NCBI GenBank assembly: GCA_015680685.1
Contig: MNCI01010025.1
Span: 143,987-207,986, forward strand
DNA: 64,000 nt
Source of the DNA: Gnetum montanum
Lineage: Eukaryota; Streptophyta; Gnetopsida; Gnetales; Gnetaceae
Direction: 5' to 3'
Positions 1 to 8,889 of this stretch are shown one piece after another. The notes under the pieces were generated by a model, which saw nothing but the letters and a program-made list of their open reading frames with translations, did no database searches and was not told where the DNA came from. Every line of letters begins with the position of its first letter. The first letter of the stretch is position 1. Made by a program: the position numbers and the translations under genes.

Positions 1-3000
1 ATGAGTTGTCTCCTTAGTTTGTTCCATGCATATTTTTCTGCTTTTACGAGTAGCTGTCAACCATGGGGTGTCTACTACTTCTTGTGTGGTTGCTACATAC
101 AGGCATCTTTGTTGTAGAGTTTCAAGGACACACCTCTCACATGGAGACAATTCCTCCATCTCATCACCCGATGAATCATAATATGTGATGCATGGAACTT
201 CCTTCTTCTCGATCTTTCCGTAAATGTTTTATCTTAGAAATTTGCAAGGAAATATCACAGATTCCTAGGTACTTGTCTGCAGTACTTACCCATGGTCTTC
301 CCATTATAATGGGGAAGCCCCCTTCGTTGCTAACCTCAATCACCAGGAAATCGGTTGGGTATGACCACCAACACATACTGGTAATAATTTCCTCCACCAA
401 TCCTAAGGGAATGGTGATGGACTGGTCAGCTAGCTCCATTTGTATGTTACTCTTCTTAAGTTGGGGTAGGTTCTAGGCTTGATACATCTTTTGTGAAATT
501 AGGTTGACTCTAGAACTTGAGTCAAGAAGAGCTCGATGTGGTGCATTTCTAGTGATTTGTAAATGAACTAAGGGGTTCCCAGGGTCAGATAGTTTCCTAG
601 GAAGGTGACCCACCTTTATCCAGTTAGTTACGGTATGTGTCACCATAACCGTTTGCGTACTTAGTTGGTGGACTCAAGGGTTCTCTGAAGCATTAGTGGT
701 TAGAGGCCTATACATGTACCCAATCGCTTGTTGTTGTGAGAGTTTGTTTGGGCTCCTAGTTCTGAAGAAGGATCTCTTCTTTGTATAGTTGTCAGAACTA
801 GCACCCGGTTGGATATTTACATGCTGAATATTTACAGCTCTCGCAGCGTTACGTTGCTGCTGTTGAGTAGGTAATTCCCTGTACATTGTTGGAATAGGTT
901 GTATGGGAACTACAGGTGGAAGAGGTGCAGGTGGAGTTAGAGGATGGACTGAATGTGAGATGTCTCCTAAAGGAGAAGGAGTCCTCCTGAAGTACTCCCG
1001 AGCTTGGTAGTGACATTGCAGAGTAGTGTGACCCATAGAGTCACCTGGAGAAATTGGCTACTGCACATAATAATCGTAAGGATCGGGCTACCAATAAGGG
1101 TAATGATGTGTTGGTGGTGGCATCCCCCATGATTGTGGGTATTGCCACTACTGATGTTGTCCAATAGGCTATGGAGGCATTCCACTTGGGTAATATGTCA
1201 AGGGTTTGTGGAACTGCCTTGGGTTACCTTATGGATAACGTAACCTTCGAAGTGTTTGCCATTGATTAAGTCTTAGATTTAATGCATACACCCCAGACTC
1301 CTGCAGATGTGAGATAATTGGGCAACATCCCTTAGGATGGTCATAGTAGCAGACCTCACATCCACTATCATCATCTGAATCATAATTCACAACCTCATTG
1401 GAGATAGGAATTTTTCCCTTACCCTTGTTATGTGTAGGGCTTAAGTTTCTTCGCTTGGTTTTGCCTTTTTCACTACCTTGTTCTACCTTAGACTCTTCTA
1501 CGATTTTTAAGACTGTTTCTATTCTTGAGTCTAAGGAATCCCACATTTGGTCTACCTTGGCCGATATCTCGATTGTTAACTTTTGGATAGGTAAGGTTTT
1601 CCGATTCACCAACTCTTCGAGTGGCGACTCATCCTCCTCATCATAGAATTTCACTCCCTTCTTGCGAAGGGAGGGATCGTGGTCATATTCTTCCATACTT
1701 TCCCTCTTATGTAGCTCACCCTCTTCTTGAGCTACTTGTTCCAACAAACTTTCAACTTCATGGGCTCTCAGCTGGGAAAGTCTCCCTTGGGCATAAGTCC
1801 CAAGAGTTCTTCTCATTTCATTTCTTAGCCCATCCATGATGTGGTGAAGTTGATCCTGCTTAGCATACCCATGGCCCAGGTAACAATGCAACAGTGTATA
1901 GTAATGGGTCATGGCAACATCCAAGGGTTCATAAGCACCTTGTTTCCAGCCTTGGATCTACTTACAAAAACTGGACACTCTAGAGTACATCTGATATTTT
2001 TTGTTGAATAGTTTAAGCATCGTACTCCACCACCTGATGGTTTTTGGTTCTAAGGACCGGTACCAGCTCTCTACTTCTTTAGTGAGTATCCTTGGGAACA
2101 ACTTAAGCTTCTACCACTCATTATCGATATTTTGCAGGGCGCAAGCATCGTGGAATGCCTATAAATGATGCTGAGGATCAACGTTGTATCCCCCTTCAAA
2201 ACATGGGATATTATTTATGTCCAAATGCTTGATCTTGCTATCCTTTAAGTGCCTTGTGGGAATCCTAACTGCCTTTGTGAAGTCTATCATGCTTCGGGTT
2301 ATGAGCAGGGGTTCTTCATGATCATCCCTATCATGACGTTTGTGATGTCTTCGTGGTGGTTCCCTACTCTCCCTACGTCCTTGCCCTTGTCCTAACTCCC
2401 AACCTTCCTATCGAGGTCTTTCATCTTCTTTACTTTTACCCTCTCCATTGTGCTCACGATGGTTGTGCCCAGATGTGGAAGGAGAGTGTGAATGATGAAA
2501 TGAAGGAGAAGAGGAAGGGGATCCATCACCATGGTGATGTTTCGTACCTTCTCTTCGGTTGCTTCCGCCCCGATTGTTGTAACGATCTAAGTGTCCATCC
2601 TTAGTGTGTGTGATTGTTTTTGCCATGAACAGTTGGTGCTCATGGGGATCAGAGCTCGTAGTATGTATAGTTGATCGAAGGCTCTAATGCCTAACCTCTT
2701 CACCATTTTGAGGAGGGGGAAGATCATTTCATAAGAAACCCATTGTGAGGGGTTCCTCATCTCCTATTTTACTAAGGACATGGGGGACCTTGCCCTTCAA
2801 CAATGAGTGTTGGTTCTCCTGTCTTAAATCTCTCATACGTTGGCCATCTGTGGGGTAATAATCCCTCATGTCAAAATCTTCCGCAATGTATTCAGCATAA
2901 TAATCTTGCATGCCAATCTGTACCCAAGCATGGAAAAGCATGCGAGAGATTGATCATTCCGGGGGTAACACGATGTTACCGTGCAAATCTCTCCATTGCA

Positions 3001-3166
3001 GTTGTTCGTCTTGGTGGAGTATAAAAGTAACGTTGGAAATATACTCATCAAGATGAGTATATGTCATCTTGTATTGTTTAGGATGTGGCTGATTTTGGTT
3101 ATGTGTATGTCGCTAACTATCTTCTGTGTTATCCCAAGGTGAGTTAACCTTATGAGAAGAAGCCAT
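1..3166 (-). pseudogene. Family 1 copy A: Gag-protease polyprotein pseudogene
   Basis: Retrotransposon capsid and protease polyprotein, read leftwards from an ATG at 3166 that sits 122 bases after the primer site. One reading frame runs from 3166 to 176 without a visible frameshift. It is broken by about 15 stops, 11 of them TAG. In order: an N-terminal region; a His/Ser/Arg-rich low-complexity stretch (about 2626-2340); a gypsy-type Gag core (about 2280-1980, with WYRSLEP and FNKKY); an acidic and coiled region (1924-1500); a Pro/Gln-rich tract (1200-1040); and an aspartic protease (about 600-130). The protease keeps the ILGRP-like signature as FPIIMGRPWV, but its active site reads LLDSSSRVNLIS, so the catalytic Asp is present and the following Gly is lost. 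The frame leaves the window on the left. Non-functional. The family assignment to Athila/Tat-like gypsy rests on the protease motif and the primer site. Confidence 0.85.
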
Positions 3167-3287
3167 TTTATTGGTGTGATATTCACCGTTATATATGTTC
3201 TTGTTTAACTAATTAACCCAAAGGTTTGTTAAGGCTCAAAATGATGTGAAAGATTTCCTTGTTCTAATTGGCGTACAAACACTTAGT

Positions 3288-3304
3288 CCCTGGAAATGGT
3301 GCCA
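3288..3304 (-). promoter_or_regulatory. Primer-binding site of copy A, tRNA-Asp-like
   Basis: On the minus strand this reads TGGCACCATTTCCAGGG, one base inside the LTR. It resembles the tRNA-Asp-type primer site (TGGCGCCGTTGCCGGGG) common in Tat and Athila elements, with several transitions. Its place fixes 3306-3857 as the 5' LTR of a minus-strand element. Confidence 0.7.
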
Positions 3305-3733
3305 ATGATGAGTGGTGAGGNTGATTCCTTGACTAGCCGTACACATCTGTAGATGCTTGTAATCAAGTTGTACTTGTCCCACATTCTAGGAGGTAAGGGT
3401 GAGAAAATCTAATCACAATGAGTAGCCGATTCGTTGGCTAGCCGTACGCATTCGTCAATGCTCGTAACCAAGTCATACTCATGCCACGTTACTAGAAAAT
3501 CAATAAATAACATTAAATAAACCTATCCATGTACTGCAAGGTTTATCCACAAAGCTCATCTTTATTGTCGTACACAACTTGCATTCAGGTACAAAGCTGC
3601 TCGAATAATGAACCATTCACTTGGGGGAGTCCTATTGCAGGCACATAGAAAATATTCTATGTTTGGGGTAATCAATCCGCTAGAGATTCGCTACTTCTAG
3701 CCTAGGATGAGAAATGAGGGGAGTGCTGCCTCT

Positions 3734-3741
3734 TATTTATA
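3734..3741 (-). promoter_or_regulatory. TATA box of LTR A
   Basis: TATAAATA on the minus strand, conserved at the matching place in LTRs B, C and D. The palindromic GATATCGC array lies just upstream of it (3760-3850), as expected for a U3 promoter. Confidence 0.6.
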
Positions 3742-3759
3742 GATTTGACGATGGACCAT

Positions 3760-3850
3760 GATATCGCGTATGCGATATTGTAGGGGACGATGGGATATCG
3801 CGGCAGCCGCAATATCGCGTATGCGATATCGTGGCTTGTGCATATCGCGT
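3760..3850 (-). promoter_or_regulatory. U3 palindrome array of LTR A
   Basis: The unit GATATCGC-GTAT-GCGATATC (8-bp arms, 4-bp spacer) occurs at 3760-3780 and 3810-3831, each with one arm mismatch. Half sites lie at about 3794 and 3841. The cluster is 20-110 bp upstream of the TATA box and is CpG-rich in AT-rich surroundings. A regulatory role is inferred from position and conservation only. Confidence 0.5.
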
Positions 3851-3857
3851 CTCATCA

Positions 3858-5072
3858 GTCATGTTATGTTCTTTATGAAAATTTCAAAAGAAATGTATAT
3901 TTGATGTTTTCCATAATAGTCAAGAATGGGATGTCACTTCTAGTATTGTCCAACATCCACTATTTGAAAATCACATGTGGTGCTACAGGTGCTGAACATC
4001 TTCTCTAGCATTCTAGAGATAGAAGGAAATCAATAAAGGTTACAACACTGCCTCTCTTATGTAGGGTAAGGCTCATAAAAATATTATAACTAATGCATCA
4101 TAGTGAGAATCTAGAAATAATTCTTAGGGATAACCATCATTAATTGACCACACAAACTTGATGGTAGCTCCTAAAATAGAAAATAACATTATGTGTAAAG
4201 GAAATAATTAGAAAAGTGCAAAAGGAGAAAGAAAAGAATGATTTATTGATATGGAATAGTGTATCTACCTCATGCTTTTAGAGTGTTCCTTTGGGTTTTC
4301 TTCCTTTAGCATCTATCCCTTAGAAGCATTTAGCATTTCCATCACAGTTAGGCCTATAATGCAACTAGAAGGGATGGCCAGTCCTCTTCTTATCCCACTT
4401 CACCTGGTTCCTATGAATTGCTTGTACCAACTCTGCCACTCCATGCTTGGCATGACCTCTAAGCCTAGGTACAAATTCCATAGTTCAAACCCCAAAAAGG
4501 TTACCTCAAGAGACATCTTCATTATTACAATGCACCCTTTCAAGTCTCAATTACAACTACCCTTTTAGGTCTTATTATGATAATGATAACACTTCTTATA
4601 AAGAAGCACCATTTTTGTTATTTAGTAGCATCATTTGTAAATGGGGATGTTATAGTCTACCCTCTTTAGGTTTCATTCATCCTTGAATGAGTCAAATTTT
4701 ACTATTTTTTATCACTCCAATGTTTTTGTTATGATCCTATGCTATAATAATTTGGTTTTTCCTTTAAACTTGAAGTTGTTTCTTGCTTATTCTACAAACA
4801 AAATATATGTGAGAAGTGTGTGTGTGTATATATATATATATATAATATTTTATTAATAATTACTTCATTTTCTAAGATAATGAAAAGATATGAATTAACA
4901 ATTTACCAATTAACAATCACTAGTCCTAACTAGGTCACACAAAATGCAAGTCATATCTAGTTATCCAAGTGAAGGTAGGGAAAATTATTTTATTTTCAAC
5001 TTTCATTACTTTAGATATTTTACTTATCTAAATAAAATATAAATTAGTCAATGAAGAAAATAATAAGATTTT
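3858..5072. other. Unassigned DNA between LTR A and the CCR4-like pseudogene
   Basis: No recognisable domain on either strand. A plus-strand open frame at 4272-4568 has no family resemblance. A simple repeat, (TG)n running into (TA)n, lies at about 4816-4844. This is the outer flank of copy A. Confidence 0.4.
4816..4844. repeat. (TG)n(TA)n microsatellite
   Basis: Alternating TG then TA dinucleotides. Confidence 0.9.
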
Positions 5073-6085
5073 TCAATAAAAGTAAGAGTGAGATACTTCT
5101 TGATCTTCATCAACCTTACGAAGTAATGGGAGTAATTGTAATTCTACCATAAGTTGTATATGATCAGATGGTCTTATTTAGGATGAAAGGTCTTGATCTT
5201 GATTCTTCTCCTCTTCTTGTTTAGAAAACAATTATAGTAACTTGGTAATTCAGAAAAATTTGACATCATACCAAATATAATCTTAGGTCTCAATGAAGAA
5301 TGTTGTTGACCCATCTTCATTAATCATGGTAGAGTAATTGGTAAACTATGGTTCTTGATGAGTACTATCTATTAACATTATTTTTTTCTCAATTCTAGAA
5401 TCTAATTTATCTATTAAAGATTTGAAGTAAGAAGAATATGAAGTAGCCAATGGAATTCCATGTTTAATTGAAGGAAACAGCTTCTTCAAATCAGATTCAT
5501 CTTCCAAGGATTCTTCTACCCATCAATATTTTAGAAATTGATAAACATTACTTTCAACTTCCACATTGAAGTCCCCAAAAAAGATAATTGGAACTAGATC
5601 AATATAGGTTAGAAATAACATATTATTTAATATTTCTTTTATTTGCATATTCAAATATGCTCCTTGACATAATCTAACACCTAAACATGTTGGTTTAGTA
5701 ATTAAATATATGTTAACCATGCATGCACATCTTCTTGATAACTAGATATTTAGAAATACTACCAAAGCTATGTGGTTTTTTTGAAATCTTGAATGTTCTT
5801 TATTTTCAATGGTTTGAAGTTCTGGAATTTCAAAAATCATATTTTTAAAACTTTATTCAAATGTTTGTATTAATTCAAACTTGGCTTCTTTATAAAAGAT
5901 GATGTAACCATCCATGTTGTGATTTCTGCAATAGGCTAATCTATATGGCTTAATAGAAGAACATCCATAGGAATAGTTTTGCTTATAAATACCTCTGTAT
6001 CCCATATTTTCCAAGATTGGTTGGAATTGGTATAGAAATTCCCATGGCAAGAATTTTTTTAGGCATAAAAAATTAACATCCAAAT
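5073..6085 (-). pseudogene. CCR4/Angel-type deadenylase (EEP family) processed pseudogene, 3' half
   Basis: Conceptual translation on the minus strand follows the exonuclease-endonuclease-phosphatase domain of plant CCR4-like proteins, which shorten mRNA poly(A) tails. Visible in order: FQPILENMGYRGIYKQ with MDGYIIFYKEAKFELI (about 6050-5860); NIYLITKPTCLGVRLCQ (about 5700), matching the family's NTHLYWDP-VKLxQ segment; the metal-site motif IIFFGDFN (GDFN at 5565-5576); a segment ending DYIWYD near 5260; and the C-terminal PSDHIQLMVEL with the catalytic SDH at about 5160-5168, stopping at 5073. Several stops and at least one frameshift break it. No intron is apparent across blocks that are normally split, so a retrocopy is likely. 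The 5' half is missing: LTR B starts at 6086, in the middle of the gene. Confidence 0.7.
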
Positions 6086-6892
6086 TGATGAGTGGTGAGT
6101 GACGAGGTACCCCTACACTCAACCATATGAATATGAGCATCTCACACACAATCCGATCAAACTCCAAGGACTAAGTGCTTACATTCCATAATGGAACACT
6201 TAAGCTTAATCAATCATTGTCTTCCCAGACCTACTTGTATTGTCATGGTTGTATGGTTAAGTAAGTATGAGGTGTATGATTTTTATGTCTTCTATCTTTT
6301 TAACTCCTATGTTAATGGGGATAGGATGAAGAGACTAAGTGAATAAATTTCATTAACTAAGTTCTAATTATCCTAACACCAGTAGTTGTTCTCATTTTCT
6401 GTACACACCTTGAACTAGTGCAATGCTACTAGGATTACCAAATACTACTCGTTACTGGGTTGCCAAGCATTACACACATGCTCAAAGTAGTCATACTAAA
6501 TGCACTTAACTAGGAGAGTTAATAGTTGAGAGAGATTAATTATCTAAGAAATAATTTAACCATTTAATAGTAATTAAATCCTATATAGCTTAGTCCACAT
6601 GCTACAAGGTTTATTAGAAAGTTCGTCTTTATTGTCGTACACAAATGTGTGCTCAGGTACAATTTGCTCAAATAAAGATCCGTTCACTTTGACAATCCTA
6701 TTGTGGGCACATGGAAATTATTCTAACTCTAGAATGGTAAAAATGCTATAGTTTAGCTATGGGTCTAGTTCTAGATGATCTTACAAGGAAACACCACTCC
6801 TTATTTATAGATAAGGCGACGGGCTATGATATTTTGTACGCAATATCGCAGGGCCCTATGTGATATCGCGTATGTGATATCACGGCTCATCA
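6086..6892 (-). repeat. Family 1 copy B: 3' LTR
   Basis: Same TGATGAG...CTCATCA borders and same layout as LTRs A, C and D. The sequence beyond 6892 matches the internal 3' end of copies C and D, with a polypurine tract, so this is the 3' LTR of a minus-strand element. The other side (below 6086) is the CCR4-like pseudogene, the insertion target. It lacks the tandem 60-70 bp duplication seen in A and C. Confidence 0.85.
6802..6809 (-). promoter_or_regulatory. TATA box of LTR B
   Basis: TATAAATA on the minus strand. The palindromic array of this copy follows at 6826-6885, with one better-kept unit, GATATCGC-GTAT-GTGATATC, at 6862-6881. Confidence 0.55.
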
Positions 6893-6981
6893 TACCCCCA
6901 TGATTGAATGAAAATGCATCCTTGAGTTCCTTACAAAATATTGGAAATGTATGTGATTATTGACTTGAATGATACTAATGG
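6893..6981 (-). mobile_element. Copy B internal remnant with polypurine tract
   Basis: About 90 bp that align with the sequence next to LTRs C and D. The minus strand reads ATGGGGGTA directly before the LTR, the likely polypurine tract for plus-strand priming. Homology to C and D stops at the ACTAATGG ending at 6981, where an unrelated sequence begins. Confidence 0.7.
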
Positions 6982-6990
6982 TGAATGGGG

Positions 6991-7368
6991 TGTGACATTC
7001 ACGTGGCATCCAGATTGTCCCTCTCGCATGCCGTTGGTCCTATAAATACCCTGACAAGAAACATTCAAACTCTCTCTCCAGTTCCGGTTCCGCTTTTCTC
7101 TAACTCTCTGGCTCCCTATTGGTCTTCTGAACTGGCACTTTCTCTGGTTCAACATCAAGCATTGTAAACCTCCTATTCAGCATTATGAACAATAGGCATT
7201 CTCGATTGACATTCTGTTCTATCCCCTATTTTACCATCTTGGTAGAATCCTTGTAAGTCCATGCTTGAGTGTCCAACCTATCTGGTGTACACACTTTGGT
7301 TACTTTCGGGAACTCTACACTCCATGTGCTATGTAACTGACTGTATCCATTTTGATAGAGAAAATTTG
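6991..7368 (+). repeat. LTR of another element with initiator-Met-type primer site
   Basis: It begins TGTGACATTCACG and has a strong TATA box, TATAAATA, at 7041-7048 with a pyrimidine-rich leader after it. It is followed by TGGCTTCAGAGC (7369-7380), which matches the plant tRNA-iMet primer site TGGTATCAGAGC at 10 of 12 bases. A G-box/ABRE-like CACGTGGC lies at 7000-7007, only about 35 bp before the TATA box, so U3 would be unusually short. The exact right end is uncertain: no clean CA directly precedes the primer site. Confidence 0.55.
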
Positions 7369-7380
7369 TGGCTTCAGAGC
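7369..7380 (+). promoter_or_regulatory. Primer-binding site, tRNA-iMet-like
   Basis: TGGCTTCAGAGC, two changes from the common plant Copia/chromovirus site. Confidence 0.55.
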
Positions 7381-8330
7381 GATGCACTCTCCTAACCTTA
7401 TTTTACCTATTTTCTTGATATTATCGCATGTTGCATTGTTTCCTATTTCATTTACTTTCAAGCATCATTTCATTTGTTTAATTATTTTCAAGTATCACGT
7501 TGCATTTTCATTCCCGTCTCAAAATATATGTTGCAAAAGGCTATACAAATGCCGATGTAAGTCCTTGTCTGATCAACCAGACTGTTCAGGGTGCTCCATA
7601 TCCACATGCACTCCCACCATGGCCCTCCCATGGATATGGGGTCAAGGCTATCATGCCAGTAGACCCCTCGGTGTTTTCCAGCCACCAACTTTTTTGGTCG
7701 CTACACCACCAAACCTTCTAGAAACCACTATGGAAATTTGGAACATTGGCTAGTAGCACTACAAACATAAAATGGCTAAACAACCATCCTTTCACTTGTT
7801 GATAGTCTCATCAATCATGTTCCTATAGCCACTTGCATACTTTCCTCCTACCACTATGCACTACCTATTGTGTGCTCCATCACCAACTCTCTATAACACT
7901 CCTACACAATCCACTTGGATGCTCTACACTACCACTCTATCCACACTATATCTATGCTACCCAATGTGAAAAAAATGCTAAAGAATCCTCATTAAACCCA
8001 TCATCCATGCTAGTTAGCATGGATCTAGTGTGGGTGAGACTAATCCTAAATAACATCATGTCACTCCTCCTTGTTTTACATGGACACTCACTCACTCACT
8101 CAGTCACTTGATCTACTTTTCTTTTGGGATAATGAATGAGGCATGCCATTAGATTTGATCTACTCTTGTTTTCCAACATTTCATGATTGCTGCTACTGTA
8201 TCTCTTGTGTTTTTTTTTGTTAATTTGTTGTGTTTTGGGTAATTAATGTCTTTCACATATGGATCTATTATACTACTTATTGTGTGCACAATGCTAGTAG
8301 CTATTCTACTTTTTCTCCTCTCCTCTATCA
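7381..8330 (+). other. Probable internal remnant of the iMet-primed element
   Basis: No Gag, protease, RT or integrase signature found. Short overlapping frames (7352-7753, 7500-7721, 7833-8111) resemble no known family and are probably chance. Confidence 0.3.
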
Positions 8331-8805
8331 ATGTAGAGGCTCAAGGTCTCACTCTTGCTCCTTCAAGTGATAGAATGACAATAGATTAGGGAATCACTTA
8401 CACACTTATGTTTGTGATGCTTATCCTCACATATCTAATTAATCCACTTGATGCATTTTCTTATAATCTATTCTAAAAGATTCTCTGGCTTGTCTTGTGG
8501 TGTTTGACAAGGCTTTTGTATAGTAGCCCATGGGAGTTGGAACATCTAAACACTTAGATCTCTTTTGTTTTAATTCTATGTTTTTATAATGGAATCATAG
8601 TGAATCCTGTTCCTAGCATTTATGGTATCATGATTTCTTTTTCATGGGTTAATTATTTAGTGAAAAGCATGTGCCTTAGTGCTTGGTAATTCTTTTTTAT
8701 TTATACAATGCTATGCCATCCTTAATTTTATTTAATAAATATGCTATGATTCTAATGTTTACGTATTGGAAACTTTTAGTAGGAAAGGCATTTCTTTTCT
8801 TCTCT

Positions 8806-8873
8806 TAAATAATAATAATAATAATAATTTTAAAATAATTATATATATTATATCTATTATTATTATTATTACT
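8806..8873. repeat. (AAT)n / (ATT)n inverted microsatellite
   Basis: AAT repeats (about 8808-8828) and ATT repeats (about 8856-8872) flank a short AT-rich centre, so the segment can fold into a hairpin. Confidence 0.75.
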
Positions 8874-8889
8874 AAAAATATTATATGAA

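Larger units (their letters stand above)
3306..3857 (-). repeat. Family 1 copy A: 5' LTR
   Basis: The LTR is bounded by TGATGAG and CTCATCA, a 7-bp terminal inverted repeat shared by all four family 1 LTRs here. At 552 bp it is much shorter than B (807) or C (942). The missing part, equal to roughly 23000-23445 of LTR C, falls exactly at a single N at 3321, so the assembly probably skipped it. It carries two diverged tandem copies of a unit starting ATTCCTTGA/CGATTCGTTGG (about 3322-3400 and 3421-3490), which LTR C shares and LTR B lacks. The flank beyond 3857 does not match the internal sequence found next to B and C, confirming this as the outer edge. Confidence 0.85.

Noticed and set aside
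192-476. Plus-strand frame of 94 codons
   Set aside because: Mirror of the minus-strand protease of copy A. The plus-strand frame at 26264-26524 is likewise a mirror of the copy C protease.
2353-2604. Plus-strand frame of 83 codons
   Set aside because: Shadow of the minus-strand His/Ser/Arg-rich Gag region.
4272-4568. 98-codon plus-strand frame as a gene
   Set aside because: No family resemblance, no upstream signal, and composition typical of chance frames in this region.
5523-5720. LINE endonuclease, suggested by the GDFN motif
   Set aside because: The surrounding text and the C-terminal PSDH segment at the right distance fit CCR4/Angel-type deadenylases better, and no LINE RT lies nearby.
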